NCBI GenBank assembly: GCA_003439945.1
Contig: QVRM01005427.1
Coordinates: 372,001 to 436,000, forward strand
Source of the DNA: Dermanyssus gallinae
Taxonomy: Eukaryota; Arthropoda; Arachnida; Mesostigmata; Dermanyssidae
Direction: 5' to 3'
Length of the DNA stretch: 64,000 nt
Below, piece by piece: positions 39,201 through 52,451 of this stretch. Made by a program: the position numbers and the translations under genes. Position 1 is the stretch's first letter. Each line of letters opens with the position of its first letter. Below the pieces are notes generated by a model, which made no database searches, was not told the origin of the DNA, and saw only the letters and a list, made by a program, of their open reading frames with translations.

Positions 39201-42200
39201 AGATCACCGACTTGTCGCTGAGTCCGGACAATAGCTTGCTGGCATCGGGCTCGCTCGATAAGACCATTCGGGTGTGGTGTCTGCGTACGCTGCGGCCTGT
39301 TGCCGTACTCATGGGCCACGCGTCCATGGTGACGTCGCTCAAGTTCTGCCCATCGACCCGGCAAGACAAATCGTACCTGTCGTCGACGGCCCAGGATGGC
39401 CTATGCTTCTGGGAGTACGATCGGCGTAAGCGGACGTTCCAGAGCGAGCCTCGGCGCTTCGTTGACCGTTCGAGATCTCATGCCCAGGTTCTATGCCAGT
39501 CGTTCAGTCCGGGCGGCACGTTGCTTGCGACCGGCTCAACGGACCACATGGTGCGCATCTACCAAGTGTTCAAGCCGAACGAGTCCCTAAGCTGTCGGCA
39601 GGAGCCGGAGATGATCGCCGAACTGCCGGGTCACACCGATCGTGTGGACTCGATTCAGTTCGCTAATAACGACATTCGCCTCATCAGTGGATCGAAGGAC
39701 GGAACGGCAAATATTTGGTCGTTTAAAGCCAACCGTTGGACGGCGATTACACTCAAGATGACGACAGTCCTCGAACCGCAGGCAGGTTCCGCTTCCAGCC
39801 ACACGATGAAGGTGAACATGGTGGCCTGGACACGTGATGACTCCAAGGTGCTCACAACGGTGCGTGATCAGTCCATCAAGATCTGGAATAGTCACACTGG
39901 AGCGCTCCTGGCCGTTCTTAAAGGGCACGAGGACGACGTCTATGCGCTCGAGTGCCATCCGACGGATCGCCGCATCCTCTACACGGGTGGACACGACGGC
40001 CGTGTCATTATTTGGGATATGACAACATCGAAGCCAATCAAAACCTTCTTTAATTTTTTCGAGGGTCAAGGATTTGGTGCAATGTTTGACCTGAAGGTAT
40101 CGCCCAACGGATCGACGTTTTGCGCAACCGATTCACATGGTCATTTATCTGTTTATGGCATCGGCAGCGGCGAGGCGTACCAGAAGGTGCCTTCTGAACA
40201 GTTCTTCCATACAGATTACCGCCCGTTGATTCGCGACAACAACCACCATGTGCTTGACGAACAAAGCCAGTTGGCGCCCCACCTGCTACCTCCACCGTTC
40301 CTCGTCGATATCGACGGAAACCCGTATCCTGCTGCTATGCAGCGTCTTGTACCTGGCCGCGAAAATTGCCCGGACGACCTGCTTGTTCCTGTTATGGCGG
40401 AAATTGTTCGAGACAATCCTGCGGACGGACCTGAACAGGAACCGGCAGGCATAGGGGTGATCAACAGGCGTTTAAATATCGACGATATGATTCAGCGACT
40501 GCAGCAGCAACAGCAGCAGCAGCAACAACAACAACAGCAACAACGACGACTACAACTGCAGCAACAGCAACAGCAGCAGCAAGCAGATATACCAGGAGCT
40601 GCAGGAACGTCGAATGATGGTCTGCGACCCGGAGAGCGGGGTCCCCCAGGCACTCCGTCAAGTCGTGGTGGATTGCGGCTTGACGGTGAAGTCGAAGGTG
40701 TGCGACAGGGTAGTAACAACTGGCAACAACCACAGGCAACCTCGGCACGAAGTAAACGATGTGTTGTAGAGCAGCTTAAGGATTCCGAAATTGAACGCGA
40801 AATGACGCGTATGCGCCTTCTGGCCGACACTGAGATTATCGAATTCTACAAGGAGAAGCGTAAGGAGCAACCAGCCGATACCACAAACCAGCGCAGTTAC
40901 GGTTTACGACAGAAGGATAACAAGCCTGTTGTGAATGGTACTAGCCGGAGTCGGCGATTTGCGACACTAAACATGCTACCAAACAACTCAAGAGGTTGGT
41001 TGGCTTTTTTAAATTCTTATTTACCGCAAATTTTATTCTTATCTCAGCTTTATACTTACATACCGAAAATAAATCGTCTACTCAGAAATGCGAATGCAAG
41101 ATCTTAACTGTTTGGTTGTCACATAGTTCTAATCCGCAAACGCGCTTTTCGAGCTTCAGGTAGGCGGCGGATATTGTTGTTCGTTTTCGGTCATTCTACT
41201 ATGTTTTTCCTTGTCTTACCGTGCTCCGGTGCCTAATGACTAACTACTATGACGTGCAGGGTCCCATTCGGCGTCGGCAGCAGCGGCTTCGGTTGCCGAC
41301 GAAGATATTGAGATCGACGACGAGGAGTTTGACGAGGTCGGTGAAAGCGACTCGGATTACGAACAAGATTCATCGGGCAGAGATCGAGCGCGAAATCGAA
41401 ACAGCAACGGTGGCAACAATAGCCACAATAGTGGCACCCATAACGGCGCTGGGACCAGCAGGAACGGTCATGCTAATGCCGGCGGGAGCCGAAACGCAGC
41501 TGGCACTAGCAGGGACAGCGGCAACCATGCTCCCACGTCGAGTGGCGCCTCTTCGAGCAGACAACGAAAAAGCAGTGAGTACAGAGTATTTTCAGTGTGC
41601 ACCTGACACACAGATAGACAGAGATAAAACGAGAGAGAGAGAGAGGAAGAGAGCTACACGAGCAAGAGTTGCAGATGAAACTGTACACGTACACAAATGT
41701 ATGACGATAGAGAATGCATGCGACTGCTCGCAAAGCAGCAAAGCACTATCCGTTGTACTACTGTTGTAGGTGCATGTTCTGGCACAGCAGCAGGTATAAT
41801 CGTCACGTAACCCTCATGCTGTGCTGTCCTCCGACCGACGAGTGATCTAACCCCGTATAGCGGTGGCAGCAGGATCAGCAGCAGCAGCATTGATGCCATT
41901 TAATTATAGCTGCTATTGTTGCTGCTTCTGCCCTACGTGTCGTTGCGTTGTTGTGTAGCTGTTGCCACGCTGATGTGTTCTCTAACGCGTCTTACGCCTG
42001 CGATTGCACCGTGTTTGCAGCTACCCGAAGTGGGCGAAACGCCGCCCTTCGGGAGGCGCCGCCAGCCAGCGCCGCCGTGCCACCTTTGGCAAGACTCAGC
42101 AGCACCAACAGCAGCAGCGAAGATAGCGACGATCATTCGGACGACCACGACGACACGACCACGACGGGCCACAACTCAAGTGGAACGGTCGCCACCGGTC

Positions 42201-45200
42201 ATCATCAGAACACCACCTCAGCGGCCGGCGCCAGCAGCAGCAGCAATCGAAATCAAGATGGCGCGGCCAGCAGTGGCAGTAGCGGCACCGTACGACGCTC
42301 TGTTCGCCAACGTCAACCGCCGAGCAAACGCTCACAGGAGCGTCGGCGTCGTGACGAACGCCAACCACAGAGCTCGGCGGGGCGCGGTCCAACCGATGCC
42401 GGCGGCGGAAATAGCAGCAGCTGCAGTAGCAGCAAGCGCAGGAAGCAGCAACAGGGTGGCAAGAACAGCGGGCATCGGAGCGCGAATGAAAAGCGAGACG
42501 GAGGGGCGGCTGCCGACGACGACTACGATGAAGACGATGATGAGGATGACGAAGACGAAGAAGACGACAGCTTGGGTCATCACGACAGCGAGGCCGATGA
42601 CGGCGGCGAGGGCGGTCGATTGTCGACGTCGACGAGCGTCGCCCGTCGGCGGACGACGGCATCCGAGCTGCCCGAGAAGTTCCGCCCGCCCGACTGGCTC
42701 ACGGACACGATGCCCCGACGAACGCCGTACCTGCCGCAGGTTGGAGACGTCGTCATGTACTTTCAGCAGGGCCATCAGCTGTACAGCGACGCGGTGCGCC
42801 GCTTGCGGCTGTACAAGATGAAGAAGCACCACCAGTTCGTGTGGAACAAACGCCTACGTGAGCAGGAGAAGGTGCGCGTATTGGACGTCCGCTTCGAGCT
42901 GCTGCCGCCGCGTCTCTGCTGCGTACAGGTCGAATGCACGGACCCGGTGGATGCAAGCTGTGCGGAGCCGTTCTGGATTCGTTACCACGACACGTCGGAC
43001 GTGATCGACTTCCTGGTGCTGTATCAGAGCTTCCAGACGGCCATGGAACGCGACTGGAAACCGAACGACCGGTTTCGGTCGATCATCGAGGATCAGTGGT
43101 GGCTGGGAACGATCACTCAGCACGAGCCCATCCAATCGGAGTTTCCGGACTCGATGTTTCAGTGCTTCACTGTTCGCTGGGACAACGGCGAAGAGGAGCG
43201 CATGTCCCCGTGGGACTTCGAACAAATCGACCACACGCGCTTGCCAGCGGTCGAAGGAACTGGTGTGGATATCAGCCCGGAGGAACGCGAGGCGATGCAG
43301 TACGTCCCCTCACAGGAAGACTTCAACACCGAATCGCGAGATGCGTTTAGGGCCCGAATGATGGCTGGCCTGAGCAAAATAATGGGGCTGTCTATAGCTG
43401 AACCATTTCTCGTACCCGTAGATCTAAATGCCTACCCGGCGTATGCGATGGTTGTGGCATATCCGATCGATTTGTCGACGATTCGTTCCCGCCTCGAGAA
43501 CAACTTCTACCGGCGAAAAGAGGGCATTAAGTTTGATATATCCTACATTGAGTTCAATGCCAGAAACTTTAACGAACCCAACTCGGTCATTGTAAAGCAA
43601 GCGTCGTTGCTAACTCGGTTACTCCTAACATTCGTCAATGACATGACCTGTGACGATCCGATTACAATATATCAGCGCTTGAGCAACGAAACCTCACCGG
43701 CAAAGGGCGACATTAGCTCCGATGACTCTGGCGGCGCTGGACCAAATCGAAGGTAAGACATCTTGCTTCTACCGATGATTAAACTAAGGGCCAAAAAGAC
43801 AATGGCTTAATGTTTGTAGTTTATTCAGATTCATAGCAAATGACAGTATGTTTAACCTAGTGAAGATGCCCTGGGCGTCCATCCTTGGTCTGGACACAAT
43901 GACAGCAAGGGCAGTTAACCATAAAGTACACGTAGATTTTGATTATTTTATGAGCAAATAGCTTGAGGCAATTAATTTTAGTTGACCATGCCCTTCTAAA
44001 TCAATTATGTTCTGTACTTCAGGCTATACCTAAATGGTGCTTTGTATTCGGCATCACGGACAAGTCCAAAGAAGGCTCAGGAGCACGTGCGGCGGCCAAC
44101 AACGCGAACTACCTCGGATTGGCGTGAGCGTTGTGCCTATCTAATAGCCATGCTAAATCTAAGGGAGGACTCTCAACCATTCCGTGCTCCAGTCGACCTG
44201 GAGGAATTCCCCGACTACACGGAAGTCATCGAAGAACCGATGGATCTAGGTTAGTTCGAGAGTCAAAGATACGATACGTTTCCTAAGAACGACATGTCGG
44301 GTAGCTGCCCATCGAAATCATTTAATATTTTGCTGCTTTTCGCTGCACGTATGTAGGAATTATTTCTAAAATTCACCATTGTTGTGCTATTAATGGTGGC
44401 TTTTTGGATACTACCACAAATTCTACTACAACTACTATACTCTCCCTGCGGCTTCTGACTTTCAGCGACCGTCAGCGAGAAGCTCACGAACGCGGACTAC
44501 GCTAGTCCTGAGGAGTTTGCACACGACATGCAGCTGATCTTCAGTAATTCGCGTAACTACAACACGAACAAGCGTTCGCGAATCTACTCGATGACCATTC
44601 GGCTGTCGGCGATGTTCGACAACCAGATGCGCGCTATCATGCTTGAGCATCGAGCGGCCCTTAAGCGAGCCCAAGGTCGTAAGTCGTACGGCGACGAAGA
44701 CAGCGAGATCGAGGACGACAATGAAGATGCTGACGACGATGCGTCGGACGAGATCCGACCCCGTCACAAGCAGCGCCAACAGCAGCAACAACAGCCGTCG
44801 CAGCAGCAACAGCAGCAGAAACACCATCGACTGCATGACAGCCATCGACGACGACACCAACACGGCAGCAGTCATGGCCAACGACGGGACGGGAATGAGG
44901 CTACAGCGGCGAATAACAATGACGGCGGCGGCAGCAGCGGGGGCTACAACCGGCGCACGACTGCCAATTCTGCTTCAGTCATGCTCAACGGACTCAGCAA
45001 TAGTCGACACCATTCGGCCACTAGTGCTGCCGTGGCCGGAGGTTCGGGCACGTCCACAGCGGCCACCACCGTAGCACAGGTCGCCCACAGCAGCGGTGGC
45101 CATCGATCGTCTTCACGACGACATCGAGCTGCGCTCGTCGCCAGGGAGAGCGGCGGCGAGGACGAGGACGACGGCGAAGACGAGGTAGAAGAATTCGACG

Positions 45201-48080
45201 ATGATCATCAGCACGACGACGACGACGACGATGAAGAAGACGATGAAGACGCGGTGAAGGCGGGCTCAGGGGCCAAGGGCGGGAGCACGAGCACCAGGTC
45301 GGGCCGAGTTGTGCGACCCACGCGGTTCCAGGACATGGTGTCGATCAGCGACATGGAAGGCGCCGAACGCGCCAGGCGAGCTGGCAAGTCGTCACGGCAC
45401 GACGGGCCCGATCATCGGAGAAAGCCGCGCACTTCAGCGGCGGGTCGACCGGCGTCGAGTTTGTCATCATCAACGGCGGCGGCGGCGGGCGCGTCGCTCA
45501 GTCAACGCGAGCAGCGAAAGCGGCGTGTCGTTTTGGCGACGTCGACTGAGGATGAGGAGGAGCCGCTGAGTTCCGGCGAAACTCATTCACCGGCAAGTGG
45601 TGGTGGTCGGAGGGCGAGCACTCCTACCAGGCTGTTAAAGACTCGCAGCGGAAGAACGGTTAAACGTGAGTCCCTCACTCGGCAGCGATACTTTCCAGGC
45701 GATAAGCTATGTCTGACATATGGACAACTCGAGTGTCGAATCAGATCTAAGCCAGCATATTTTGCCTATTTTTTTCTTAGCTTTGCTAATTGCAATTGCT
45801 TAGTGTAGTAGTAGCAGTAGTAGTGGACGTGTTAATTGCACCGCGTGTGCTATATATTTTGCTTAGTTTGTATTGTGAAAAATCGTTTGCGCCAGTCCCC
45901 ACTTTGTTAGTTTATTCTTTGCTCATGTTTGACGAATTCTGGTGTACCGCAGTGTCCACTAATTGTTACTTTGTTGTTTACCGTATTGGCTGGCTTAGTG
46001 GTGGGTACTAGCGGATCGGCGTCATCATCGACAGCTTCGTCCCCATCAGCGTCGGGATCACACAGCGGCGGGTCGAGCGTTGTCACTTCGGACGAGTCGG
46101 GACTCTCACCTCGCCCTAGGCAAGTCGTGCAAACAAAAACGGCAGCGATTTCTCAAGGCAAAAGTTCGTCTTCATTGCGCCGCCGGCATCGATCTCCACC
46201 AGCCAAAAGGGCAAAACCCTCGAGGAGAAGTGGCGGCTCTAGTAGTACCCGACGGGAGCTCCTTCCGGACGAATACGAAGTCCTCGAGCTTCTCGAGCAC
46301 CATGAAGGTGAGGACGAAGATGACCTTGACGACGAAGAAGATGAGGAAGATGAGGAGGATGAGGAAGAAGAGGGCACTTCTGAAGAGATCACAACAGAGG
46401 AGTCGCCCGTGACTCGGGGAGGTCGGGGTGGGAATCGGGGTACTATACAGAGAGAAGCCACGGACCGTCGGCGACCTGCCACCAAAAAAGCCCCGCCCAC
46501 GAAACCGACCACTTCGAGATTTGACAAACGACAAATACATAAGGCCGCAGAGTCGAATGAGGACGAGGACGAGAACGATGACGGTGGCGAGGCACACGGC
46601 GACCAAGCAGACGACTACGAGGTATCGAGCGAAGGTCTAGACGCTGAAGGCTTAGACGTTTCGCCCTCGACAAGACGGTCGTCGAGACAACAGCGAAGCT
46701 CGGTGCGGCTGAAGGCCAACAGCACGTCGGTACATGGTGAACGCTCCGGTGTACAAACAGAGCGAGGCAAGCGAGCAGCCGCCTTCATGATGAACGACGA
46801 CAGTGAGCTAGACGAAGATGCTCTTGATAACGAAGAAGGCTGGCACAGTCCGGCCAAACGTCAAAGAACATCGAAGACCCACCAGGACACCGCTAGAGAA
46901 AAGCAGCATGTTGCCAATGGAAATGGTACGTGTTATATATTTATATATACATATGTGTTTGAATCATAACATTAACCCAAATCCGAATTCTTAAGAAAGC
47001 TCACACCGAAGTTGTTGCGCTGGAATCAAACCCGCGACTCCCATGCAAAATGGTGGCCATTTCCGCCATTCCATTGCGTCGATATATATATACATATATA
47101 TATGTGGAATTATTTGATAGGTCATACGTTCTCTATAGGCTAGCCCATCTCTTGTAAGCGTACATGGTGACTTTGAACAACTGGCCCACTTAAGCAGATA
47201 AGGGGAGAGAACGCCTTTTTTCTTAACCTATTGTGCAACTAGATTTATCATGTGTTCGTTATGGGCGTGTTAGTAGGATACGTGGTTTCATGTTTTGGCG
47301 CCTTTGGATGTGTGAATCGAACTCTACAGTCTCTCATACATCTTGTTGGGTTTGTGGATTTTCAAGCAGGAAAAGGAGTAAAGCGGCACTCTTCACCACA
47401 GTCAGACGGAGCGTCCAGGACAAGTGGTCGCAGCTCTGAATCTGGTTCTGCCGGTTCAAACTCTTCGCGGAGAGAAGAGTCAGCGTCTAAAACAGCCGCT
47501 GACAAAACTTCCGACGCGGGTTAGTCATGAAAACATGTCTCATACACAGTAGTAATCAATGCAGCTGTAATCAGAACATGACAAGAAAAGGCTTAACCCA
47601 AATTTGCCAGAATTGCTAGTAATTTCCTCCACTCCACCCCTTTGAATGTTTAGAAGGGAAAGCTGTTGATACCATGTACCAATTGAGTTGTTTACTTGAT
47701 ATGGTTTGGCCGAACATATTATTTTCTCAAAAAAATCCTTACACGACACTTCATATTGATTGCCACCGCGGAACAATTCAGAACTGCATTAAAGGTTTAT
47801 ACTCTATTCATATTCCCATGGCAGTCGGCACTGTCGTATTCATATCGAGTGTCTCGTGTCTTACTGTTATATGTATTTTGATTTTTTTTTTTATGTAGGC
47901 CGCACAACCCGAACCAACGGGAGATCTCAAAAAGTCGACTACCGAGAGGACCAGTCCGACGACGAAGAAGACGTTGATGAGGACAATGAGGACGAGGAGG
48001 AGACAGTGGTCACCTCTTCGAGGGGCCGACTTGTCAAGCTCAAAGGCGGCTTCACGCGTGCGCTTCGCGACGCCAGGTGA
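35180..48080 (+). CDS. BRWD3: BRWD/PHIP-family protein: WD40 repeats, cryptic Tudor, two bromodomains
   Basis: A chromatin reader and putative CUL4-DDB1 substrate receptor. Eleven coding exons: 35,180-35,207; 36,475-36,563; 37,595-37,654; 38,711-40,994; 41,260-41,574; 42,021-43,752; 44,023-44,249; 44,466-45,665; 45,999-46,925; 47,370-47,519; 47,899-48,080. They total 7,194 nt (2,397 aa) with every junction in phase. Exon 1 encodes only MSSRDRLEQ after a good start context (TCACCATG), then ELYYLIARFLETGPC. WD40 repeats span about 176-536, followed by DYRPLIRD and PPPFLVDIDGNPYP. A polyQ tract is at about 655-683, and the cryptic Tudor/BRWD domain starts near 1145 (WLTDTMPRRTPYLPQVGD). Bromodomain 1 is about 1370-1470 and bromodomain 2 about 1536-1631. 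A long Ser/acidic tail ends in SSRGRLVKL, like the vertebrate C-terminus. The symbol is by family; vertebrates have BRWD1, BRWD3 and PHIP. It is longer than the roughly 1,800 aa vertebrate proteins because of low-complexity insertions. Confidence 0.96.
38030..38560 (+). pseudogene. Degenerate mariner transposase in BRWD intron 3
   Basis: Plus-strand frames give RLVTNDATWV (family TGDETWV, first catalytic Asp kept, Glu changed) near 38,230. KRQSSAGWVMVANFFSSEVE follows near 38,335, in place of the usual SAGKVMATVFWD. LHENARAYRAKV lies near 38,490, in place of LHDNARPHxA, so the second catalytic Asp has become Glu. Frameshifts join these parts. It ends about 150 bases before exon 4, is in the same orientation as the host gene and is clearly inactive. 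Confidence 0.8.
40498..40580 (+). repeat. CAG/CAA tract encoding polyglutamine in BRWD exon 4
   Basis: Mixed CAG and CAA codons encode two Gln runs separated by a short RRLQL segment, about residues 655-683. It lies between the WD40 propeller and the Tudor domain, in a region expected to be disordered. Confidence 0.9.
46990..47081 (-). mobile_element. SINE family 2 copy (head) in BRWD intron 9
   Basis: On the minus strand: GACGCAATGGAATGGCGG, a B box GCGGGTTTGATTCCAGC, then GTGTGAGCTTTCTTAAG. The AGCTTTCTTAAG junction matches the copy at 17,858. It is antisense to the gene. Confidence 0.7.
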
Positions 48081-49849
48081 CATAACAATGGGTGCTGCAG
48101 TCTCATCGGCCATCCGGACAGGGGGCGCGGCATTCTGCACACCGTAGGGCCTCCTACAGCTATTGCTACTGCAATTTCAAAAAAGCCGTTTGTTAGAGCC
48201 TCTCCACGGAAAATCGTCGTTGTTCCGCAGCGAAGGCTTCGGAGCGCTGAAGTCGCTATGTTGCTCAGAGAAAGGAGGACACCACGGTCGTTCCGAGATT
48301 ACTACTAAAGACTGAGCGGCACCGAGCTGTCAAAAATTCTGAGCTGAAATTTGGTTGCCAGAGGTTCTGTTAGAAAAGTAGAGATTTTTATGCTTGTTTT
48401 ATTTTCTGAGGGGAAGGGTAACACCGAATGATCACAGCGGGGCGAGTCGTTAAGGACTCGACGCATTTATTAATGGTCTTCGATCAGCGACTACCTTCTA
48501 AAGATACTGCCCAGCGTATATATATATATATAGTTAAGTGTGTGAAATTGGTTAGTTGAAGTAACTATCCGTTAGCGGCGAAAATGTGAGTCATCGTTTT
48601 ACGTTTTGATGAATTTATTTTACGAGGGCTTCTTATTAATTAGGGTTTAACTCGACGCTGTTGGCGGAAGTATGTAATTAGCGTGATACAGCAAATATAT
48701 AATGTGGATTTGCTTGATATAAATATAAGTGCGTGTGACGTTAGGTCTGTGCGGATGTGGATAAAAGGTATATACATAATGAATGGGGTTTACAGCGAAT
48801 GTATTTAATTTATGTTTGATAGACCTAATTATTTCTATCGCTCCGACAGCTGACTAAAAGGCATGTAAAATATCTAATCTGCCTATTGTAGAATGAACAA
48901 AGAGTCCGGCCGCACGTTGACCTAGGTAGGTTTCGTGTAGAAAGCGTGCTGTCTGTTCGCTCGTCGGGAGTCCAGCTGATTAACCTATTAGTCGGTTTCA
49001 TGTTAAAATAAGATAATTTAAACATGATGTATTGTAAATCGATATATTGCGCAATCGTATATAGTATGCTGAGCATTTGGAGTAATATTATGGGGAATAG
49101 TGAATAATGAGAAATCGTGCTCATGATTTTAGCCCAGAGCAGAAGGCGAATTGTATATTGAGAATAATGTGTGCTTCTATAGTGATAACGGCCGATACGG
49201 GAGGAGCCATATTCGAATTTGAATATATATATATAAATAGACGCGCATATATACGCATACGTATGTGTAGACCAAGCAATCCTGGCTAGTTGCGCAGTTG
49301 AAAGTCTTATTTCCTGAACAAGTTCGTAGGAGAACTTGCGTATTTCTTGGTGAGTTTGTCGCCTTATATATAATTGTGTCAGAAAGAGCGGGAATAAACT
49401 TGCTCAGGTGATGCCGTGTATACAGTCTTTATTATAACTATCTGAGCTCCATGTCTCGTCGGGCGTGTTCGGGGAAGTGTGACTGGTTCACAGACGACAT
49501 CGACGGCGGATAATTTGGCTCGGAGAAACCTTGTTGTACTTAAACCATGTAAAAAGAATTGCCATTTGACAGACAGTACGGTGCGCAGGCGGAGAAGGAG
49601 GCGTGTAAACAATGCTTAGTTACCATCCTGTGAATAGGTCAGACACTACACTGAATAAACAATTGTTCATATCAAACGACCTATGTCTTTTGTCTTGCTC
49701 TCTTTCTCTATCCATATATACACATTAATATTTGGCAGAGCGCATACAATATATTCGATAGCGTACACATGTTTTCTGAAAGTAAATGCATGATTTAAAG
49801 CAAGGTAAGCTCTACCAACTTCTATTTACGTATTGATCCATGCATCGAA

Positions 49850-50310
49850 GCACGCGTCAAATTTGCGTTTTACGTCATCCTATCATTTTCTTTTATATCT
49901 CCGAAAAGGGAGAAATCGCGCAGCACCAAGTCGAATGAGTAATTTGGGTCATCCTCATAATCACCACCCTCAACAGCGTGACTCCGGGGGCGGCGAGTTA
50001 GCGTCAGTATTTTCAGTTCTACAGGCTGGCGTGTTGAAGTTGTGGAGCTCGAGGCGTTTGGAGCTGTTTCTGGTGAACGGAGTCAAAATCTTTGGTAAGC
50101 ATTCTGTGGTATTCTAATAGCTTGCCACTGTGTAACATTCTTCCAATTCGACTATCGTCGCAAGTTTACTGTTAGCATGATCCACTCCAACCATCACCTC
50201 GCCATCCGTTGGCGCTTCACTTTTGTGGGTGGAGGCAGACCAATTTCGGAATACTGCGAGCGCTTTGGAACCTGCGTAGGGGGTCCATAGGAATGAACCA
50301 AAGTTCAAGT
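49850..50310 (-). pseudogene. Degenerate mariner-like transposase fragment
   Basis: On the minus strand, YSFDLVLRDFSLF near 49,950-49,910 resembles the mariner YSPDLAPSDFFLF block. The upstream frame contains HKSEAPTDGEVMVGVDHANS near 50,220-50,160, resembling the block with VMATVFWD. The spacing between the blocks is slightly longer than in intact mariners and the frame is broken. No terminal repeats were identified. Confidence 0.55.
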
Positions 50311-50859
50311 CAAGGAAACATAGATAACCGGCCTGCGTCGAATTCTATTACAAATTCTCGAACTAACTCGAAATGCTCGCGCCTCTCTTCCGTCCTGTGA
50401 CATATCACAAGATACCCACTGAGCAGTACCATTTGGCACCCAAGACCAAGGTTTCCTCTAATGATGCATATGTTATAAGCTTTTGTTCATTGAAACATTC
50501 ACACGAGCCACATTGCTGTTTTTGGACGTCCTACAGGGCATTTGTCGCACTGATTCAAATGCGCAATTCAATATGTTTTGTACCATCTATATATCTCTCC
50601 GGGAGCAGGGTGTTGCGCACGAGACCTCCGATCCAAAGTGTTTAGCATTCAGCGCCGCCGAAGTAATTTTGTTGGAGTCTTAGATATGATAAATATGTTG
50701 CATGTCAATGACGTGCTACCTAAAGAAGTCAACATATGATGTCACCAAGTATACTATCAAGAGGCATATATATGCGCGGCGTGGCGGTACAGTTAACTGA
50801 AGTCGGACCGAAAGGCCACAAGCATACTCTATATTAGGGGGTGGTTATCCATATCTCTA

Positions 50860-51200
50860 TAAGCTAGCCGCGGCATTTGTTACCGTATGAACAGAAGCGT
50901 TGTCGTTGTAGAGGAACTACTGCGTGCTAGTGCAGAATCTTATGCAGCGAATGAGCAGCCAGATTCAGTGTCTTCCCCAGCAATGCACTTGTACTGTTGT
51001 TGTCCTCCTATATGGACAAAAATATCCACAACAAACATCTTTGACAGTAGCAATACACAGTAATATTAGATGATGCTTCACTGCTGAAACTTGCTAGGCT
51101 TATTACACCCAAATAGGCCCACAAAAGCTAGCTTTCAAGATACTCCAAACCTTCGCTTAAAGTTGGAACGCACCATATTTCTGTGAACGCGGTTTTGGTC
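50860..51200 (-). pseudogene. DDE-transposase-like fragment
   Basis: On the minus strand near 50,930-50,880 the text reads FLYNDNASVHTVTNAAASL, close to the mariner/Tc1 motif (H)DNAxxH that holds the second catalytic Asp. The flanking sequence is open for only short stretches. This is one short motif in noisy sequence, so the call is tentative. Confidence 0.35.
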
Positions 51201-51298
51201 TCACAATTCCACTGCAATTCCGTCCCGCGGGGCGCACTGTAGTCACGGTAAAACTTCGGTGACTACGGCTACTGTTATAGTGGTCGGAGACTACTTCG

Positions 51299-51338
51299 AA
51301 TTTAAATCCTAACAGGTTGCCTTGTTAGGATTTAAATT
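51299..51338. repeat. Perfect 16-bp inverted repeat with 8-nt loop
   Basis: The left arm AATTTAAATCCTAACA (51,299-51,314) and right arm TGTTAGGATTTAAATT (51,323-51,338) are exact reverse complements around GGTTGCCT. Another 8-bp inverted pair (GTAGTCAC at 51,239, GTGACTAC at 51,259) lies just upstream. Confidence 0.9.
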
Positions 51339-52231
51339 GTCTGCCTTAGTTATGATTTCTTAGTTTACAGAAGTTTACAGCGTCATTATGCACGGAAACA
51401 TATATGACCGTGCCGTTTTTGGAAAAATGTATGAATATCTGGCTTGCGCCCAACGTCCTAGTTTTCAACGTAACTATTCAACAAGACCTCAAACATTTGC
51501 AAATTAAGACCGGAGTATTGTATACGGAGTAGAAATGTAAACTCATACAAATATATTGAGCGTAAGACAAATAAGCGGTGCTCAAAAACTACTGCAAGAC
51601 ACGCCGCGACGGTTTTTAGATAGAGAAGAAGTCGGAACTGAACGTGCGTCACTGGCAGATAGCAGTGGTTTGTGTGGGCCTCTCGAATTCGCTAAACACG
51701 TGCTCCTCAGGTACTCATTTATCCTATTTCTCGGACTCGGAATTGTGCGGCCTCAAAATTGAATGATTGTTTTGCAAGCATCAGTTGCTTTTGCAAAGCA
51801 CGCGACGACTGATATTTCCTAACATCAGAAGAAAATATAGCTAGATTTTAAACACTTAGTCAAAGTTCTGTAGCCACCTCCGTCCTTAACTAGCGCCTAG
51901 TGTTATTGCAGGCCCAGACCGCAAATTGCACACGCAATTTGCTCCTATGCGTGTGCACTCCTGCTCATGCATACCTAATACACTATAGAACAAGCCATCG
52001 AAAAGAATGCAACAACATCATTGTAAACCGACTTCATCACACCTTTATTCTATTCTATGATGACTATCACGTTAGGTGTGCCTGTATGACATGAATGTTT
52101 GGGGCCACCTTGACGTTTCGTTGCATCGTAAAACAGCAACATGCTTTTAGCATGAACGATTTATTGAAAACAACCCGATATTCATCAAAGCTCGTCACAA
52201 CAGTTTTACTCCCACACGTACACTCACACAT

Positions 52232-52273
<42 letters not shown>

Positions 52274-52451
52274 CTCGTTGTAGTGCTTCTAGCTTATTTC
52301 CTAATTTGCCATACTAACATCGGGACCACTGCGCCAGGCATTCTGACGACGGTTGGACTCTGCGCTATGGCGATCACACAGAGTCACCCGGATACGCTTA
52401 ACATATTTACATAGTAGACATGTTTGTCTAACTAGCCGTCATTCTTTGCAG

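Noticed and set aside
42096..42832. Long minus-strand frames opposite the BRWD exons
   Set aside because: They are antisense shadows of GC-rich, Asp/Ser-rich coding sequence; the plus frame has bromodomain and Tudor homology.
44643..45074. Second plus-strand open frame inside BRWD exon 8
   Set aside because: A frame-shifted reading of low-complexity coding sequence; it does not join the neighbouring exons in phase.
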